Positions 25,737-34,903 of a DNA stretch of 64,000 bases are shown here, piece by piece. The position numbers were made by a program, and so were the translations under genes. Under the pieces are notes generated by a model. The model searched no databases, was not told the DNA's origin, and was given only the letters and a program-made list of their open reading frames with translations. The DNA lies in the NCBI GenBank assembly GCA_030265685.1, contig JAJDGO010000001.1, forward strand, positions 1 through 64,000, written 5' to 3'. Numbering within the stretch: the stretch's first letter is position 1; every line of letters starts with the position of its first letter. The DNA comes from Bacteroidales bacterium OttesenSCG-928-M11 (lineage in GTDB: Bacteria > Bacteroidota > Bacteroidia > Bacteroidales > Azobacteroidaceae).

Positions 25737-25764
25737 GAGGCTATCTGAAAAGTCAGACAGCCTC
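25737..25764 (-). terminator. Terminator of the S9 peptidase gene
   Basis: GAGGCTATCTGA (25737-25748) and TCAGACAGCCTC (25753-25764) pair fully on the minus strand when one G-U pair is allowed; the loop is 4 nt. Confidence 0.7.
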
Positions 25765-25786
25765 TTTATGATAAGTATAAATATTA

Positions 25787-28339
25787 TTATTTGGAGGGAT
25801 ACAATTCATCCCACCATTCCGGTTGATCTTTTAGCCAGCGAGCAAACCAAGCTTGAATAGACTTAACCCATTCCATCCGTCTTTTAGGATCAGCTATTCC
25901 ATGATTCTCATCTTTTAGTTGAACAAACTCAACTTCTTTTCCTAAAATGCGTAAAGCATTAAACATTTGAATACTTTCTCCGATAGGAACATTTGTGTCT
26001 ACGGTTCCGTGAAGAAGTAAAAGCGGCGTGTTAACTTTATCCGCACTGAAGAGAGGACTTTGCCCGACATAAAGATCTTGGTTGTTCCAGGGATAACTAT
26101 CTGCACTTGCTATCGAACCATAAGAATATCCCCAAAATCCTTCGCCCCAATAACTTGCAATATTACTTATCCCGGCATGTGATACTGCTGCTGCAAAAAC
26201 ATCGGTTCGCGTAATTAAATATTGAGTCATAAATCCGCCATAAGATGCACCCATACAACCGATCTTCTTTGAGTTAACGAACGGATGTTCTTCGCAGAAT
26301 TTTTTTGTTCCCTCTATTATTTCATCTGCAGTATATTTTCCCCAAGCATTAACATGACGAGCCGAAAATTCTTGACCCCAACCTGTAGTTCCGGAAGGAT
26401 TTAATACTAAAACAACATAGCCGGACGAAGCATATACTTGTAAAGGATAAGACGATTCGAAAACTCGGGAGGTCGGATTTGTTCCTCCATAATAATAAAC
26501 AATCATCGGATATTGTTTAGTTATATCATAATCGTATGGAAGACAATAGAATCCTTCGATAGTCATTCCTGTAGAAGAATCAAAAGACCAAGGAGTTACG
26601 TCGCTAATATTCAACTGGTTCAATTGATCTGCAAAAGGATCTGCAATTAATGTTGACTTTTGCGACTTAGTATCATACGAATATAAGCGATATGCATTGG
26701 TTGAACTTTCGCCTCTGAATAAAGCTACCTTACCATCGTTTGACAATTGGAAAGAAGAAATAATATATTCCGGCAAAGGCAACAAAGAAAAAGTCGAAGT
26801 CTTTAAATCATAACGATATACTTGCATCTTATCTTTGACTTGAGCTTTGAAATAAATGCTATTATCAGACTCCATCCATTGATAAGAATCTATCGACGGA
26901 TCAAAATCAATTGTTATAGGTGTAACTTCTCGGCTCTGAAGATCGTAAATATAGGCCTGTTTGTCGAAATAATTAGATATTTGTCCTTCTTTAATTTTTA
27001 GACCTATACCATCAAAAGCCTCTGCCCCACCTGTGATTAATAATTTTTTTCCATCCGGAGAATATTTTCCTCCCGAGATAAAATTACTTTTAGCAAGCGT
27101 ATCAATATTAAGCGTTGATAAATCAAGCTCCATCAACGTTGTTGAAGAGAAAGGCCGGTCATTAACAAAATCAGAAGAAGAAATAAGAGCTTTTTTTCCA
27201 TCTTTAGCAATATCATTTACTCGAATACTTGTTTTTCCAAAAGTAAGTCGTTGTGTTATACTCTCATCATCAAGCCTTAATAAATAAATAGAAGAGCGTC
27301 CTCTGAATGCACCGGAACGATCGCTTGGATCAAGAAGTCTTTTCAAATCGCCTTTATCTGCTGGAATTTCTTCACGTTGCGAAAGAATTAAAAAATCATT
27401 CGTTGGAGAAATGGTGAAATAATCGAACTTAATATCCTTAGCTATTTGTTTTTCTTCTAACGTATTTACGTCAAAAACAAATAAGTCTCGATTGGTAATG
27501 CCGGATTTAGAATAAATAAATTTGTCTTCTTTGTGAAACCAGCTTGGATTGATAGCAGTAGAGAAGCGATAAACCAATCGATTTGTTTTAAGTTCTCTTA
27601 GTTGAATTTCATCACGTCCTTTTCCTCCCGGCCAAACATCCTTTGTATGAATAATATAAAACTTACCGGATGGAGATAAAGAACCCGAACGCAGACGATT
27701 TCCTTCTATTATATCATTAATCGTAACACGTCTTTTGCTGTCTGAAGAAATAATAAACTCGACATCTTCAAAGCCTTTCTTCGGTTCTAAAGATATTTTC
27801 ATCGAAGCTTCATCTTCTTTTTGTTGCTGAGCCAAACGTTTGATAATAACTTCGTGTCGTTTTGGCTCTAATGTCAAATCAATTGTTATCTTTTTCGCAT
27901 TGGATAAGCTGTCTTGTTTTTCTTCTTTACTTTTTTCTTTTTTCCCATTAACATAAAGTTCAAAACAATCGGTTGCAGTTACGTTCAAAGTTGCTTTACA
28001 AAGACGGTCGGCGTCGATAGTAAACGACATTAATTGAAGAGCATTTGCTTGATTATTGTCTTGTTTTTCTTCTGCAAAAGGCAAAGAAAATATACCTTCC
28101 TGATCCGAGATCAAACTAGAAGCCGATTCTCTTACTAAAGAAAAGTCGATAGAAGTTTGAAGCAAACTCTTTTTATCGTAAGCCTTTTTATTAACATCCA
28201 AGCTGTCAATAATAATAGGCTCGAAAAGAGGCTTCAAGTTAGTCACTTTTAATTCTTTGATTTTAATTTCGCTCTCCGCGAACAAGGAAGTTGCAACAAA
28301 AAGGAATATTGCAACAAGGATAAATTCTGTTTTTTTCAT
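25787..28339 (-). CDS. S9 family serine peptidase (prolyl oligopeptidase/DPP-like), secreted
   Basis: 850 residues with a signal peptide (ILVAIFLFVATSLFAES). The first 580 residues include WD40/beta-propeller-like repeats; the C-terminal alpha/beta-hydrolase domain begins near YDITKQYPMIVYYYGG. The catalytic triad can be placed as Ser699 (GASYGG), Asp781 (GTVDTNVP) and His813 (DENHG). This layout fits the dipeptidyl- or acylaminoacyl-peptidase branch of S9, which trims peptides in the periplasm of protein-fermenting Bacteroidetes. The exact cleavage preference (for example after proline) cannot be settled by eye. A TACCTTTG promoter lies 19 bp before the ATG and a terminator follows. Confidence 0.92.
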   Translation of the reverse strand: MKKTEFILVAIFLFVATSLFAESEIKIKELKVTNLKPLFEPIIIDSLDVNKKAYDKKSLLQTSIDFSLVRESASSLISDQEGIFSLPFAEEKQDNNQANALQLMSFTIDADRLCKATLNVTATDCFELYVNGKKEKSKEEKQDSLSNAKKITIDLTLEPKRHEVIIKRLAQQQKEDEASMKISLEPKKGFEDVEFIISSDSKRRVTINDIIEGNRLRSGSLSPSGKFYIIHTKDVWPGGKGRDEIQLRELKTNRLVYRFSTAINPSWFHKEDKFIYSKSGITNRDLFVFDVNTLEEKQIAKDIKFDYFTISPTNDFLILSQREEIPADKGDLKRLLDPSDRSGAFRGRSSIYLLRLDDESITQRLTFGKTSIRVNDIAKDGKKALISSSDFVNDRPFSSTTLMELDLSTLNIDTLAKSNFISGGKYSPDGKKLLITGGAEAFDGIGLKIKEGQISNYFDKQAYIYDLQSREVTPITIDFDPSIDSYQWMESDNSIYFKAQVKDKMQVYRYDLKTSTFSLLPLPEYIISSFQLSNDGKVALFRGESSTNAYRLYSYDTKSQKSTLIADPFADQLNQLNISDVTPWSFDSSTGMTIEGFYCLPYDYDITKQYPMIVYYYGGTNPTSRVFESSYPLQVYASSGYVVLVLNPSGTTGWGQEFSARHVNAWGKYTADEIIEGTKKFCEEHPFVNSKKIGCMGASYGGFMTQYLITRTDVFAAAVSHAGISNIASYWGEGFWGYSYGSIASADSYPWNNQDLYVGQSPLFSADKVNTPLLLLHGTVDTNVPIGESIQMFNALRILGKEVEFVQLKDENHGIADPKRRMEWVKSIQAWFARWLKDQPEWWDELYPSK

Positions 28340-28357
28340 GATTTTTTATTATTACCT

Positions 28358-28365
28358 CAAAGGTA
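28358..28365 (-). promoter_or_regulatory. -7 element of the S9 peptidase gene
   Basis: Minus-strand TACCTTTG; the predicted transcript would begin only about a dozen bases before the start codon. Confidence 0.55.
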
Positions 28366-28402
28366 AAACAAAAAACAAAAACAGCAAAGAATATTAAATG
28401 GA

Positions 28403-28849
28403 TTAATTAACTACCCGATAGGTATTGTTTCCGGCATAGGTTACCGAATAGGTTTTCAAACCTAAGGAGGTTCCGGATATAGGATTGCCTAATCCACTTG
28501 ATATATTAAATTTGGCTCCGCATCTTTCGCAACAAGCTTCACCATAATCATTCGGAACTACTCTTATATTTCGCATCGCTTCTACCGGACAAGATAAATC
28601 ATAAGCGTATAAGTTTAGCACTCCAGTACCAATACCATTGGTAACTAATATCCCGCCATAACCAATACGGTCTGTATCATATCTCCTTTGAGTAAATGTT
28701 TTATAAGATAAGATAGGAATCAAATCATAATCTTGTGTAAGAGTATTTAATTCAAGATTAACTTTTGCATAGGGAATATTGGAAACATATTCCTCTTCGC
28801 AAGAAGAATAAAAACAAACCAACAACAAGAGTATCCAAACCTTTTTCAT
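28403..28849 (-). CDS. Rieske-like lipoprotein lacking the histidine ligands
   Basis: 148 residues with a lipoprotein signal (LLLLVCFYSSC, Cys17). The second half follows a Rieske-type layout: a strand ending YAYDLSCPVEA, a second loop EACCERCGAKFNISSG, then GNPISG and a final strand. True Rieske proteins bind a 2Fe-2S cluster through CxH and CxxH; here the loops carry Cys-Pro and CCERCG, with no histidine. It may therefore bind zinc through cysteines or be a structural relic. Similar small lipoproteins occur in Bacteroidetes; function unknown. Confidence 0.75.
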   Translation of the reverse strand: MKKVWILLLLVCFYSSCEEEYVSNIPYAKVNLELNTLTQDYDLIPILSYKTFTQRRYDTDRIGYGGILVTNGIGTGVLNLYAYDLSCPVEAMRNIRVVPNDYGEACCERCGAKFNISSGLGNPISGTSLGLKTYSVTYAGNNTYRVVN

Positions 28850-28909
28850 ATCTATAATAACGAACCGGGAAAGTATATATTATATAGCCTCTTGAGAAAA
28901 AACACTCAA

Positions 28910-29722
28910 TTAATCATTGCATTGATCAATATCTATTGATTCATGAACAGGCTCTTCTTCCCGAACACTAAGTATCTGTTCTTCAAAGCCTTTTTCATAT
29001 TTAATCTTCTTCATCGCAAGTCGGGAAGCATGTTGTTGCGATTCTTTCTTCGAGTATCCTATTCCGACTCCGGATATAACTCCATTCAGTAAAACTTGAC
29101 TTTGAAACACCGTATTGTGATCTTGATCTTGGAAAGAGTCTAATAGTTCATAATCTAAATTAACTTTGTATTTCTGAGACCATTCCAAAAGCTTCGATTT
29201 GAAATTAACTTCCTGCTTAACCAAAGTCTCTATATCAATATGATTTTCTATTATCTTCTTCTTGATAAATTTATAGGTTTTATCATAACCTTTATCTAAA
29301 TAAACTGCCCCGATAAATGCTTCGAGTGCATTACCTAGTATATGATTCTTCTGAGAATGTAAACGAGTAGAAGAAGTTATAAGGTCTTTTAATCCAAGTT
29401 CGGTAGCTACTTTGTCAAGAGTTTCACGTTTTACAATTTTAGATCGTGTATTAGTAAGAAAACCTTCGCTCCTACTGGGATATTTCTTGTATAAAATATC
29501 CGCAACAACAGTATCTAATACTGCATCGCCCAAAAATTCCAAGCGTTCATTATTAGTATATCGTCCATCTGCGTTTTCGCGAGAGGAGGATTTATGAATC
29601 AAAGCCTCTTCATAAAGGACAATATTTCCCGGAAAAAAGCCGAGTATATTTTTTAAAGAAAAACAAAACTCCCTCTTTGAGCCAAGAGAGAGTTTTATTC
29701 TATTGCTTATTACACGAATCAC
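28910..29722 (-). CDS. rnc: Ribonuclease III
   Basis: Cuts double-stranded RNA in rRNA precursors and regulatory duplexes. The signature NERLEFLGDAVL is at residues 58-69, with metal-binding Glu62 and Asp66, and LEAFIGAVYLDKGY supplies the second acidic site. A double-stranded-RNA-binding domain follows (FKSKLLEWSQKY, GIGYSKKESQQHASRLAM). 270 residues includes an N-terminal extension of about 25 residues and an acidic tail, common in this phylum. Its start overlaps the fabF stop by 4 bp, forming an acpP-fabF-rnc unit as in many bacteria. Confidence 0.96.
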   Translation of the reverse strand: MIRVISNRIKLSLGSKREFCFSLKNILGFFPGNIVLYEEALIHKSSSRENADGRYTNNERLEFLGDAVLDTVVADILYKKYPSRSEGFLTNTRSKIVKRETLDKVATELGLKDLITSSTRLHSQKNHILGNALEAFIGAVYLDKGYDKTYKFIKKKIIENHIDIETLVKQEVNFKSKLLEWSQKYKVNLDYELLDSFQDQDHNTVFQSQVLLNGVISGVGIGYSKKESQQHASRLAMKKIKYEKGFEEQILSVREEEPVHESIDIDQCND

Positions 29723-30987
29723 TTATTGTCTTCAAATTTCTTTACAATAATACATGCATTGTGACCTCCAAAACCAAACGTGTTAGACAAAGCTGCTCTA
29801 ACTAAACGTTTTTGAGCTTTATTAAATGTAAAATTTAATTTACTATCAAGTTCTGGATCATCATCACCTTCTTCATGATTAATTGTCGGAGGAACAATAT
29901 CATTTTTCACAGACAAAACACAAGCCAACGCTTCTACCGCTCCGGTAGCTCCTAACATATGACCTGTCATCGATTTAGTAGAACTAATATTTAATTTATA
30001 TGCATGATCTCCAAATATTTCTTTGATAGCTTTTACCTCCGAAGGGTCACCTACAGGAGTAGAAGTACCATGAACATTTATATAATCAATCATATCCGGT
30101 TCCATATTAGCATCTTCCAATGCATTTTGCATTACTAATTTTGCACCTAAGCCTTCCGGATGAGAAGCTGTTAAATGATAAGCATCTCCAGAACCTCCTC
30201 CTCCAACTACTTCTGCGTATATTTTGGCTCCACGAGCACGTGCATGTTCTAATTCTTCAAAAATCAAACAAGCAGCTCCTTCGCCCATTACAAAACCATC
30301 ACGGCTTGCGCTGAACGGTCTTGAAGCAGTTTCCGGCGAATCATTACGAGTAGATAGTGCATTCATTGAATTAAATCCTCCAACTCCTGCTATTGTAATA
30401 GCAGCTTCAGCGCCTCCGGTAACAACAGCATTGGCTTTTCCTAGACGAATTAAGTCAAAAGCATTAACAGCTCCTGTTGTAGATGAAGCACAAGCTGAAA
30501 CAGTTCCGTAATTAGGACCTCTGAATCCGTAAAGTATCGAAATATGTCCGGCTGCTATATCGCTAATCATTTTAGGAATAAAGAATGGGTTAAATTTAGG
30601 ACCCAAATCTTCATGTTTAAAGTAAGAACCTACTTCCTGATCGAAAGTATCAATACCTCCGATACCTGAAGAAAATACAACTCCTACTTTGTCCCGATTG
30701 ATTGATTCATTGTCTAAACCGGCATCAACGATTGCTTCTTTCGCAGCAACTACTGCCAACTGTGAATATCTATCCAGTTTTCTTGCTTCCTTTCTATCAA
30801 AATGATCGGTAGGTACAAAATTCTTTACTTCGCAAGCAAACTTTGTCTTGAATTTTTCTGCGTCAAATAAAGTAATAGGCCCAGCCCCACTTACTCCGTT
30901 AAGCATGTTATTCCATGTAGTTTCTACATCATTTCCTAACGGCGTAATGGCACCTAGGCCTGTTACTACAACTCTTTTTAATTCCAT
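29719..30987 (-). CDS. fabF: 3-oxoacyl-ACP synthase II (KAS II)
   Basis: Elongating condensing enzyme of fatty-acid synthesis. The 422-residue protein has the KAS triad: Cys166 in VSACASSTTGA, His306 in NVHGTSTPVGD and His343 in KSMTGHMLGA. The C-terminus NTFGFGGHNACIIVKKF is typical of FabF. It lies 18 bp downstream of acpP, whose product carries the growing chain, and overlaps rnc. Confidence 0.97.
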   Translation of the reverse strand: MELKRVVVTGLGAITPLGNDVETTWNNMLNGVSGAGPITLFDAEKFKTKFACEVKNFVPTDHFDRKEARKLDRYSQLAVVAAKEAIVDAGLDNESINRDKVGVVFSSGIGGIDTFDQEVGSYFKHEDLGPKFNPFFIPKMISDIAAGHISILYGFRGPNYGTVSACASSTTGAVNAFDLIRLGKANAVVTGGAEAAITIAGVGGFNSMNALSTRNDSPETASRPFSASRDGFVMGEGAACLIFEELEHARARGAKIYAEVVGGGGSGDAYHLTASHPEGLGAKLVMQNALEDANMEPDMIDYINVHGTSTPVGDPSEVKAIKEIFGDHAYKLNISSTKSMTGHMLGATGAVEALACVLSVKNDIVPPTINHEEGDDDPELDSKLNFTFNKAQKRLVRAALSNTFGFGGHNACIIVKKFEDNK

Positions 30988-31005
30988 ATAAAGGAAAAAT
31001 TAAGT

Positions 31006-31242
31006 TTAAGCTTGATTAGCTTCAATGTAAGTGACTGCGTCACCAACTGTTGTGATTTTTTCTGCTTGATCATCAGGAATAGACATTCCGAATTCTTTTT
31101 CAAATTCCATGATCAATTCAACTGTATCTAAAGAGTCTGCACCTAAATCGTTAGTAAAACTAGCTTCATTGGTAACTTCAGATTTTTCTACGCTTAATTT
31201 ATCAGCGATAATATCTTTAACTCTTTCTGCAATTTCTGACAT
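31006..31242 (-). CDS. acpP: Acyl carrier protein
   Basis: 78-residue acidic four-helix protein. Ser37 in [15 protein letters not shown] is the attachment site of the phosphopantetheine arm that carries acyl chains. Length and the LGADSLD motif are canonical. First gene of acpP-fabF-rnc. No exact TAnnTTTG element is seen before it on this strand. Confidence 0.97.
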   Translation of the reverse strand: MSEIAERVKDIIADKLSVEKSEVTNEASFTNDLGADSLDTVELIMEFEKEFGMSIPDDQAEKITTVGDAVTYIEANQA

Positions 31243-31281
31243 AACTTTAATCTTTTAAGTTAATAATATAAATATAAGTTT

Positions 31282-31289
31282 TATTTTTG
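31282..31289 (+). promoter_or_regulatory. -7 element of purN
   Basis: TATTTTTG matches TAnnTTTG, about 95 bp before the chosen purN start, in the gap shared with acpP. Confidence 0.4.
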
Positions 31290-31384
31290 CAGTGCAAAGT
31301 AAATCATTTTTATTGAAACCAACAAAGAATTTAGTAAAAAACTGCACAAATCAACAAATATTGTGCACAAACATATATAATAAG

Positions 31385-31960
31385 ATGGGAAGAATAGCAA
31401 TATTAGCTTCGGGATCAGGTTCTAATGCCGAAAACATTATCAAATATTTCAGGGAAAATAATAGTGAAACTGAGTTTCCTATTATCTTAAGTAATAAAAA
31501 AGATGCCTATGTACATGAACGAGCCGCGAAGTTAGGAATCCCTTCTTATACTATTAATAAAGTCGGGTTTGAGAGTGGAGACGCCTTAGAAATACTAAAA
31601 GAACATCAAATTGATTTTATTGTCTTAGCCGGGTTCTTGCTTAAAGTGCCGGAAAATATATTAAAATCGTATCCGAACCGTATTATTAATATACATCCAG
31701 CCTTATTACCCAAATATGGAGGCAAAGGAATGTACGGATTACACGTTCACGAAGCGGTAGTTGCCGCTAAAGAAAAAGAATCCGGAATTACTGTACATTA
31801 TGTTAATGAACATTATGATGAGGGAGAAGTTATTTTTCAAGCTAAGTGCGACGTATTGCCTTCCGACTCGCCGGAAGATGTGGCCAACAAAGTTCACGAC
31901 TTGGAATATAAACATTTCCCAAAAGTAATTTCCGACATATTAAATACAAACATTAAATAA
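31385..31960 (+). CDS. purN: Phosphoribosylglycinamide formyltransferase 1
   Basis: Transfers the formyl group of 10-formyl-THF to GAR in purine synthesis. I start at ATG 31385 (MGRIAILASGSGSNAENI), because the phosphate-binding loop SGSGSN normally lies about 10 residues from the N-terminus; the frame is open 31 codons upstream without similarity. Catalytic residues are Asn102 and His104 (INIHPALLP) and Asp145 (HYDEGEVIF). 191 residues is the normal length. sdaA follows after 13 bp. Confidence 0.96.
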   Translation: MGRIAILASGSGSNAENIIKYFRENNSETEFPIILSNKKDAYVHERAAKLGIPSYTINKVGFESGDALEILKEHQIDFIVLAGFLLKVPENILKSYPNRIINIHPALLPKYGGKGMYGLHVHEAVVAAKEKESGITVHYVNEHYDEGEVIFQAKCDVLPSDSPEDVANKVHDLEYKHFPKVISDILNTNIK

Positions 31961-31973
31961 ATACATTTATCAC

Positions 31974-33173
31974 ATGGAGTCAATAAAACAAATATTTCGT
32001 ATCGGACATGGTCCTTCAAGTAGTCATACTATGGGACCGAGAAGGGCTGCGCTTATGTTCTTGGAGCGTAACAAAGAGGCCGCCCGGTTTCAAGTCACAT
32101 TATACGGAAGTTTAGCGGCAACGGGAAAAGGACACATGACCGACATTGCCATATTAGAAATATTAGAACAAGTGGCTCCTACTACTATTCTTTGGGAACC
32201 TAAGATCACTCTTCCTTTTCATCCGAACGGAATGTTTTTCAAAGCGTTTGATAAAACGGATGAAGAACTGGAATCATGGTATGTTTACAGTATAGGAGGA
32301 GGAACTTTAGCCAACGAAGAGTTCAATGAGCAACAAACCGAAAAGATATATGACAAGCATACCATACGAGATATACAACAATGGTGTGAAAAATCCGGAT
32401 ATTCTTATTGGGAATACGTACAAGAATGCGAGGGAAATTCCATCTGGGAGTATCTGGCCGAAGTATGGAAAACTATGCAGGAGGCAATTGAACGCGGATT
32501 AGAGTCGGAAGGTATTATTCCCGGAGGATTAGGTATTCGCCGAAAGTCGTCAGATTATTTGATTCGAGCCAAAGGATACGAAGGAAGCGTTCAAGGAAGA
32601 GGGAAAGTCTATGCCTACGCCTTAGCAGTTTCGGAAGAAAATGCTTGCGGTGGAAAGATTGTAACAGCACCTACATGCGGTTCTTGTGGTGTATTGCCTG
32701 CGGTGTTGTATCACTTGAGAGAAAGCAGGGATTTTACCGACTCCCGTATTCTTCGCGCGTTAGCAACAGCAGGACTTTTTGGTAATGTTGTACGAACAAA
32801 TGCATCAGTTTCAGGCGCTGAAGTTGGATGTCAAGGCGAAATTGGAGTCGCTTGTGCAATGTCTGCTGCCGCTGCGAACCAACTTTTTGGAGGAAGTCCG
32901 GCTCAAATCGAATACGCTGCCGAAATGGGATTAGAACATCACTTGGGTCTTACCTGCGATCCTGTTTGCGGATTAGTTCAAATACCTTGCATCGAACGGA
33001 ATGCATTCGCAGCAGCTCGAGCCTTAGATGCTAATACTTTCTCCACTTTCTCGGATGGAAGACACCGAGTTAGTTTCGATCAAGTGGTAGAAGTAATGAG
33101 ACAAACGGGGAAAGATTTGCCCAGCCTGTACAAAGAAACGTCCGAAGGAGGCTTGGCAAAGCATTATGAATAA
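31974..33173 (+). CDS. sdaA: L-serine ammonia-lyase, iron-sulfur type, single chain
   Basis: Deaminates L-serine to pyruvate and ammonia using a 4Fe-4S cluster. The 399-residue chain joins the two domains found as separate subunits in some bacteria. The beta-like part begins with the substrate loop GPSSSHTMGPRRAA; the alpha-like part carries the cluster cysteines in TAPTCGSCGVLPA, GLTCDPVCGLVQIPC and the serine-binding SVSGAEVGCQGEIGVACAM. It would allow serine to be used as a carbon and nitrogen source. Probably co-transcribed with purN. Confidence 0.95.
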   Translation: MESIKQIFRIGHGPSSSHTMGPRRAALMFLERNKEAARFQVTLYGSLAATGKGHMTDIAILEILEQVAPTTILWEPKITLPFHPNGMFFKAFDKTDEELESWYVYSIGGGTLANEEFNEQQTEKIYDKHTIRDIQQWCEKSGYSYWEYVQECEGNSIWEYLAEVWKTMQEAIERGLESEGIIPGGLGIRRKSSDYLIRAKGYEGSVQGRGKVYAYALAVSEENACGGKIVTAPTCGSCGVLPAVLYHLRESRDFTDSRILRALATAGLFGNVVRTNASVSGAEVGCQGEIGVACAMSAAAANQLFGGSPAQIEYAAEMGLEHHLGLTCDPVCGLVQIPCIERNAFAAARALDANTFSTFSDGRHRVSFDQVVEVMRQTGKDLPSLYKETSEGGLAKHYE

Positions 33174-33203
33174 AACCCGAACAAGGAACCGGAGCAACAA
33201 AAT

Positions 33204-33232
33204 AAATCTTTGTCTCAAAAAGATTTTATAAT
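33204..33232 (+). terminator. Probable terminator of sdaA
   Basis: AAATCTTT (33204-33211) and AAAGATTT (33219-33226) form an AT-rich 8-bp stem; the T tract is poor. The family II repeat lies just after it. Confidence 0.4.
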
Positions 33233-33239
33233 TTAAATA

Positions 33240-33277
33240 TTTTCTGTACAGAGAATAAAAGTTTTCTGTACAGAAAA
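33240..33277. repeat. Family II 22-bp repeat array, two units
   Basis: A 22-bp unit (TTTTCTGTACAGA, then GAATAAAAG; 33240-33261) followed by TTTTCTGTACAGAAAA (33262-33277). It lies between the converging sdaA and permease genes. Confidence 0.9.
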
Positions 33278-33347
33278 CTTCAAAAAGATAAAATAACTTG
33301 CGCCAAGTATTTGTATTAATCGAATAAAGAGATATTATCAATCGGCA

Positions 33348-34565
33348 TTAAAGCCATTTACGGGAAAGATACCTTACGGGATAGAGAACAGCTAAGAGTC
33401 CGATCAATAATACAGAGAAAAGAACTATGACCAAATCACTAAAGCTGACGAGGACAGGATAAGACTCGATAGCAAAAGCTCCGGCTGTTCCTAACTTTAA
33501 CCAACCGAAATATTGTTGACCGAGACAAATCAATACACCAACAACAATTCCGAAAATGGCACCAAAAGCGGAGATCATCCATCCTTCTAACAAAAAGATA
33601 CGGGATATAACTTTATTATCCGCCCCCAAATTACGTAAAGTTATGATGTCTTTTTGTTTATCTACGATCAACATCGAAAGAGATCCGATAACATTAAAGA
33701 TAGCAATCAGAATAATAAAGCACAAGATAAGAAAAGCAACCCACTTTTCGATCGCAACCATTTTAAGAGCTGCCTCTTGTTGTTCGTAACGATTTTTGAC
33801 AGAATAGTTATCTCCTAATATTTGTTTGATTTTCTTTTGTACGGTTTTAATATTTGTTTCGTCAACCAGCTTTATTTCCAGAGCGGATACTTCGTTCGAA
33901 TATTGGAAAAGTTCACGAGCAAGGGAGATTGGAACAAGAAGATAGTTCTCGTCATAAATTGCCTGACCCACCATAAAAGCTCCTCCTACGTAAGTATATT
34001 CAGAAATGAGTGAAGAAGAAGGGTTAACTAAGTTGACAGGAGTATTTCTTTTCGGAACATTAATTTCGATCGGGAAACGTTGATTGGGATATATGCCCAA
34101 ATTACTCATCAACCCAACCCCCATAACCGCATAATTATTTACTTCATCGCGAAGAATATAATCACCTGCATATATAATACTCTCTATCGGAACTATTTGG
34201 CTGAAATTGTCTTCAACTCCTTTCATCACTGCAGGAGCTTGTCTGTCGCTATTTAATATCCAAACATTATCTTCCAAAACCTCTACTATGGAAATAACAT
34301 CTTCCATTTCGTAGAGTTCTCGAAAATCATCGGTCGTAGGATCAAAGACTTTGCCTTGAGTTGTTGTTATTTTTAGTTCGGGATCAAAGTGACTGAACAT
34401 ATCAGTTACTAAATCTTGAAACCCATTAAGCACCGAAAGGACACAAATTGTAGCCATTGTAGCCACAGCAATACCACAAACAGCAATCATTGATATTATA
34501 TTGATGGCATTGTGCGACTTTTTAGAGAATAAATATCGCCGAGCTATATAGAAAGAGAAGTTCAC
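33348..34565 (-). CDS. LolC/LolE-type ABC transporter permease
   Basis: Inner-membrane permease of the FtsX superfamily, predicted to help release lipoproteins from the inner membrane. 405 residues: an N-terminal cytoplasmic segment FYIARRYLFSKKSHNAINII, helix 1 (IAVCGIAVATMATICVLSVL), a large periplasmic MacB-like domain with FQDLVTDMFSHFDPELKIT, and three C-terminal helices (AFLILCFIILIAIFNVIGSL; GAIFGIVVGVLICLG; VIVLFSVLLIGLLAVLYPVR). The ATPase partner is not in the window. It overlaps the rbfA stop by 4 bp and so is coupled to it. Confidence 0.9.
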   Translation of the reverse strand: MNFSFYIARRYLFSKKSHNAINIISMIAVCGIAVATMATICVLSVLNGFQDLVTDMFSHFDPELKITTTQGKVFDPTTDDFRELYEMEDVISIVEVLEDNVWILNSDRQAPAVMKGVEDNFSQIVPIESIIYAGDYILRDEVNNYAVMGVGLMSNLGIYPNQRFPIEINVPKRNTPVNLVNPSSSLISEYTYVGGAFMVGQAIYDENYLLVPISLARELFQYSNEVSALEIKLVDETNIKTVQKKIKQILGDNYSVKNRYEQQEAALKMVAIEKWVAFLILCFIILIAIFNVIGSLSMLIVDKQKDIITLRNLGADNKVISRIFLLEGWMISAFGAIFGIVVGVLICLGQQYFGWLKLGTAGAFAIESYPVLVSFSDLVIVLFSVLLIGLLAVLYPVRYLSRKWL

Positions 34566-34900
34566 CCTTGATTGAGTAGCTTATCTATATTATCCAAATA
34601 ATCGAGCGAATCGTCCAAAAAGAATGTTAGTTCCGGAACGCGACGAAGTTGTTTTCCCACTCGTTCGCCCAATTCCCAGCGAATAGATTTAACATTTGTG
34701 TTGACATTGCTTATAATCTCTTCTGCTTTTTCCGAAGGAAATATACTAAGGTATCCTTTTGCTAAACTTAAATCCGGACTTACTCTCACTCTTGTTACCG
34801 AAACCATTACACCTTGCATCTTTTTTGTTTCGAGTAAGAATATTTCACCCAAGTCTTTTTGTATTTGTCGTTCTATCTTTTGTAATCTTTTTCCTTCCAT
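34562..34900 (-). CDS. rbfA: 30S ribosome-binding factor A
   Basis: Helps mature the 5' end of 16S rRNA in the 30S subunit, notably in the cold. The 112-residue KH-like protein has the family start RLQKIERQIQKDLGEIFL, the central VSVTRVRVSPDLSLAKGYLS and the end RRVPELTFFLDDSLDY. It lies 3 bp after the O-methyltransferase gene and overlaps the permease gene. No obvious functional link among these neighbours. Confidence 0.96.
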   Translation of the reverse strand: MEGKRLQKIERQIQKDLGEIFLLETKKMQGVMVSVTRVRVSPDLSLAKGYLSIFPSEKAEEIISNVNTNVKSIRWELGERVGKQLRRVPELTFFLDDSLDYLDNIDKLLNQG

Positions 34901-34903
34901 ATT

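Larger units (their letters stand above)
24957..25786. other. 0.8 kb stretch without protein-coding genes
   Basis: No ORF here looks real; the longest ATG frames I followed are 8-16 codons. It holds the upstream region of the AraC gene, a candidate small RNA (25183-25288), a hairpin near 25419-25436 (ATCTTTTG, CC, AAAAGAT-like), a family II repeat (25449-25486), a TACTTTTG element at 25630-25637 with no gene after it, and the terminator of the S9 peptidase gene. Confidence 0.6.

Noticed and set aside
25630-25764. Second small RNA (TACTTTTG at 25630 to the hairpin at 25737)
   Set aside because: No -33 element, no convincing fold in between, and the hairpin pairs better on the minus strand as the terminator of the S9 peptidase gene.
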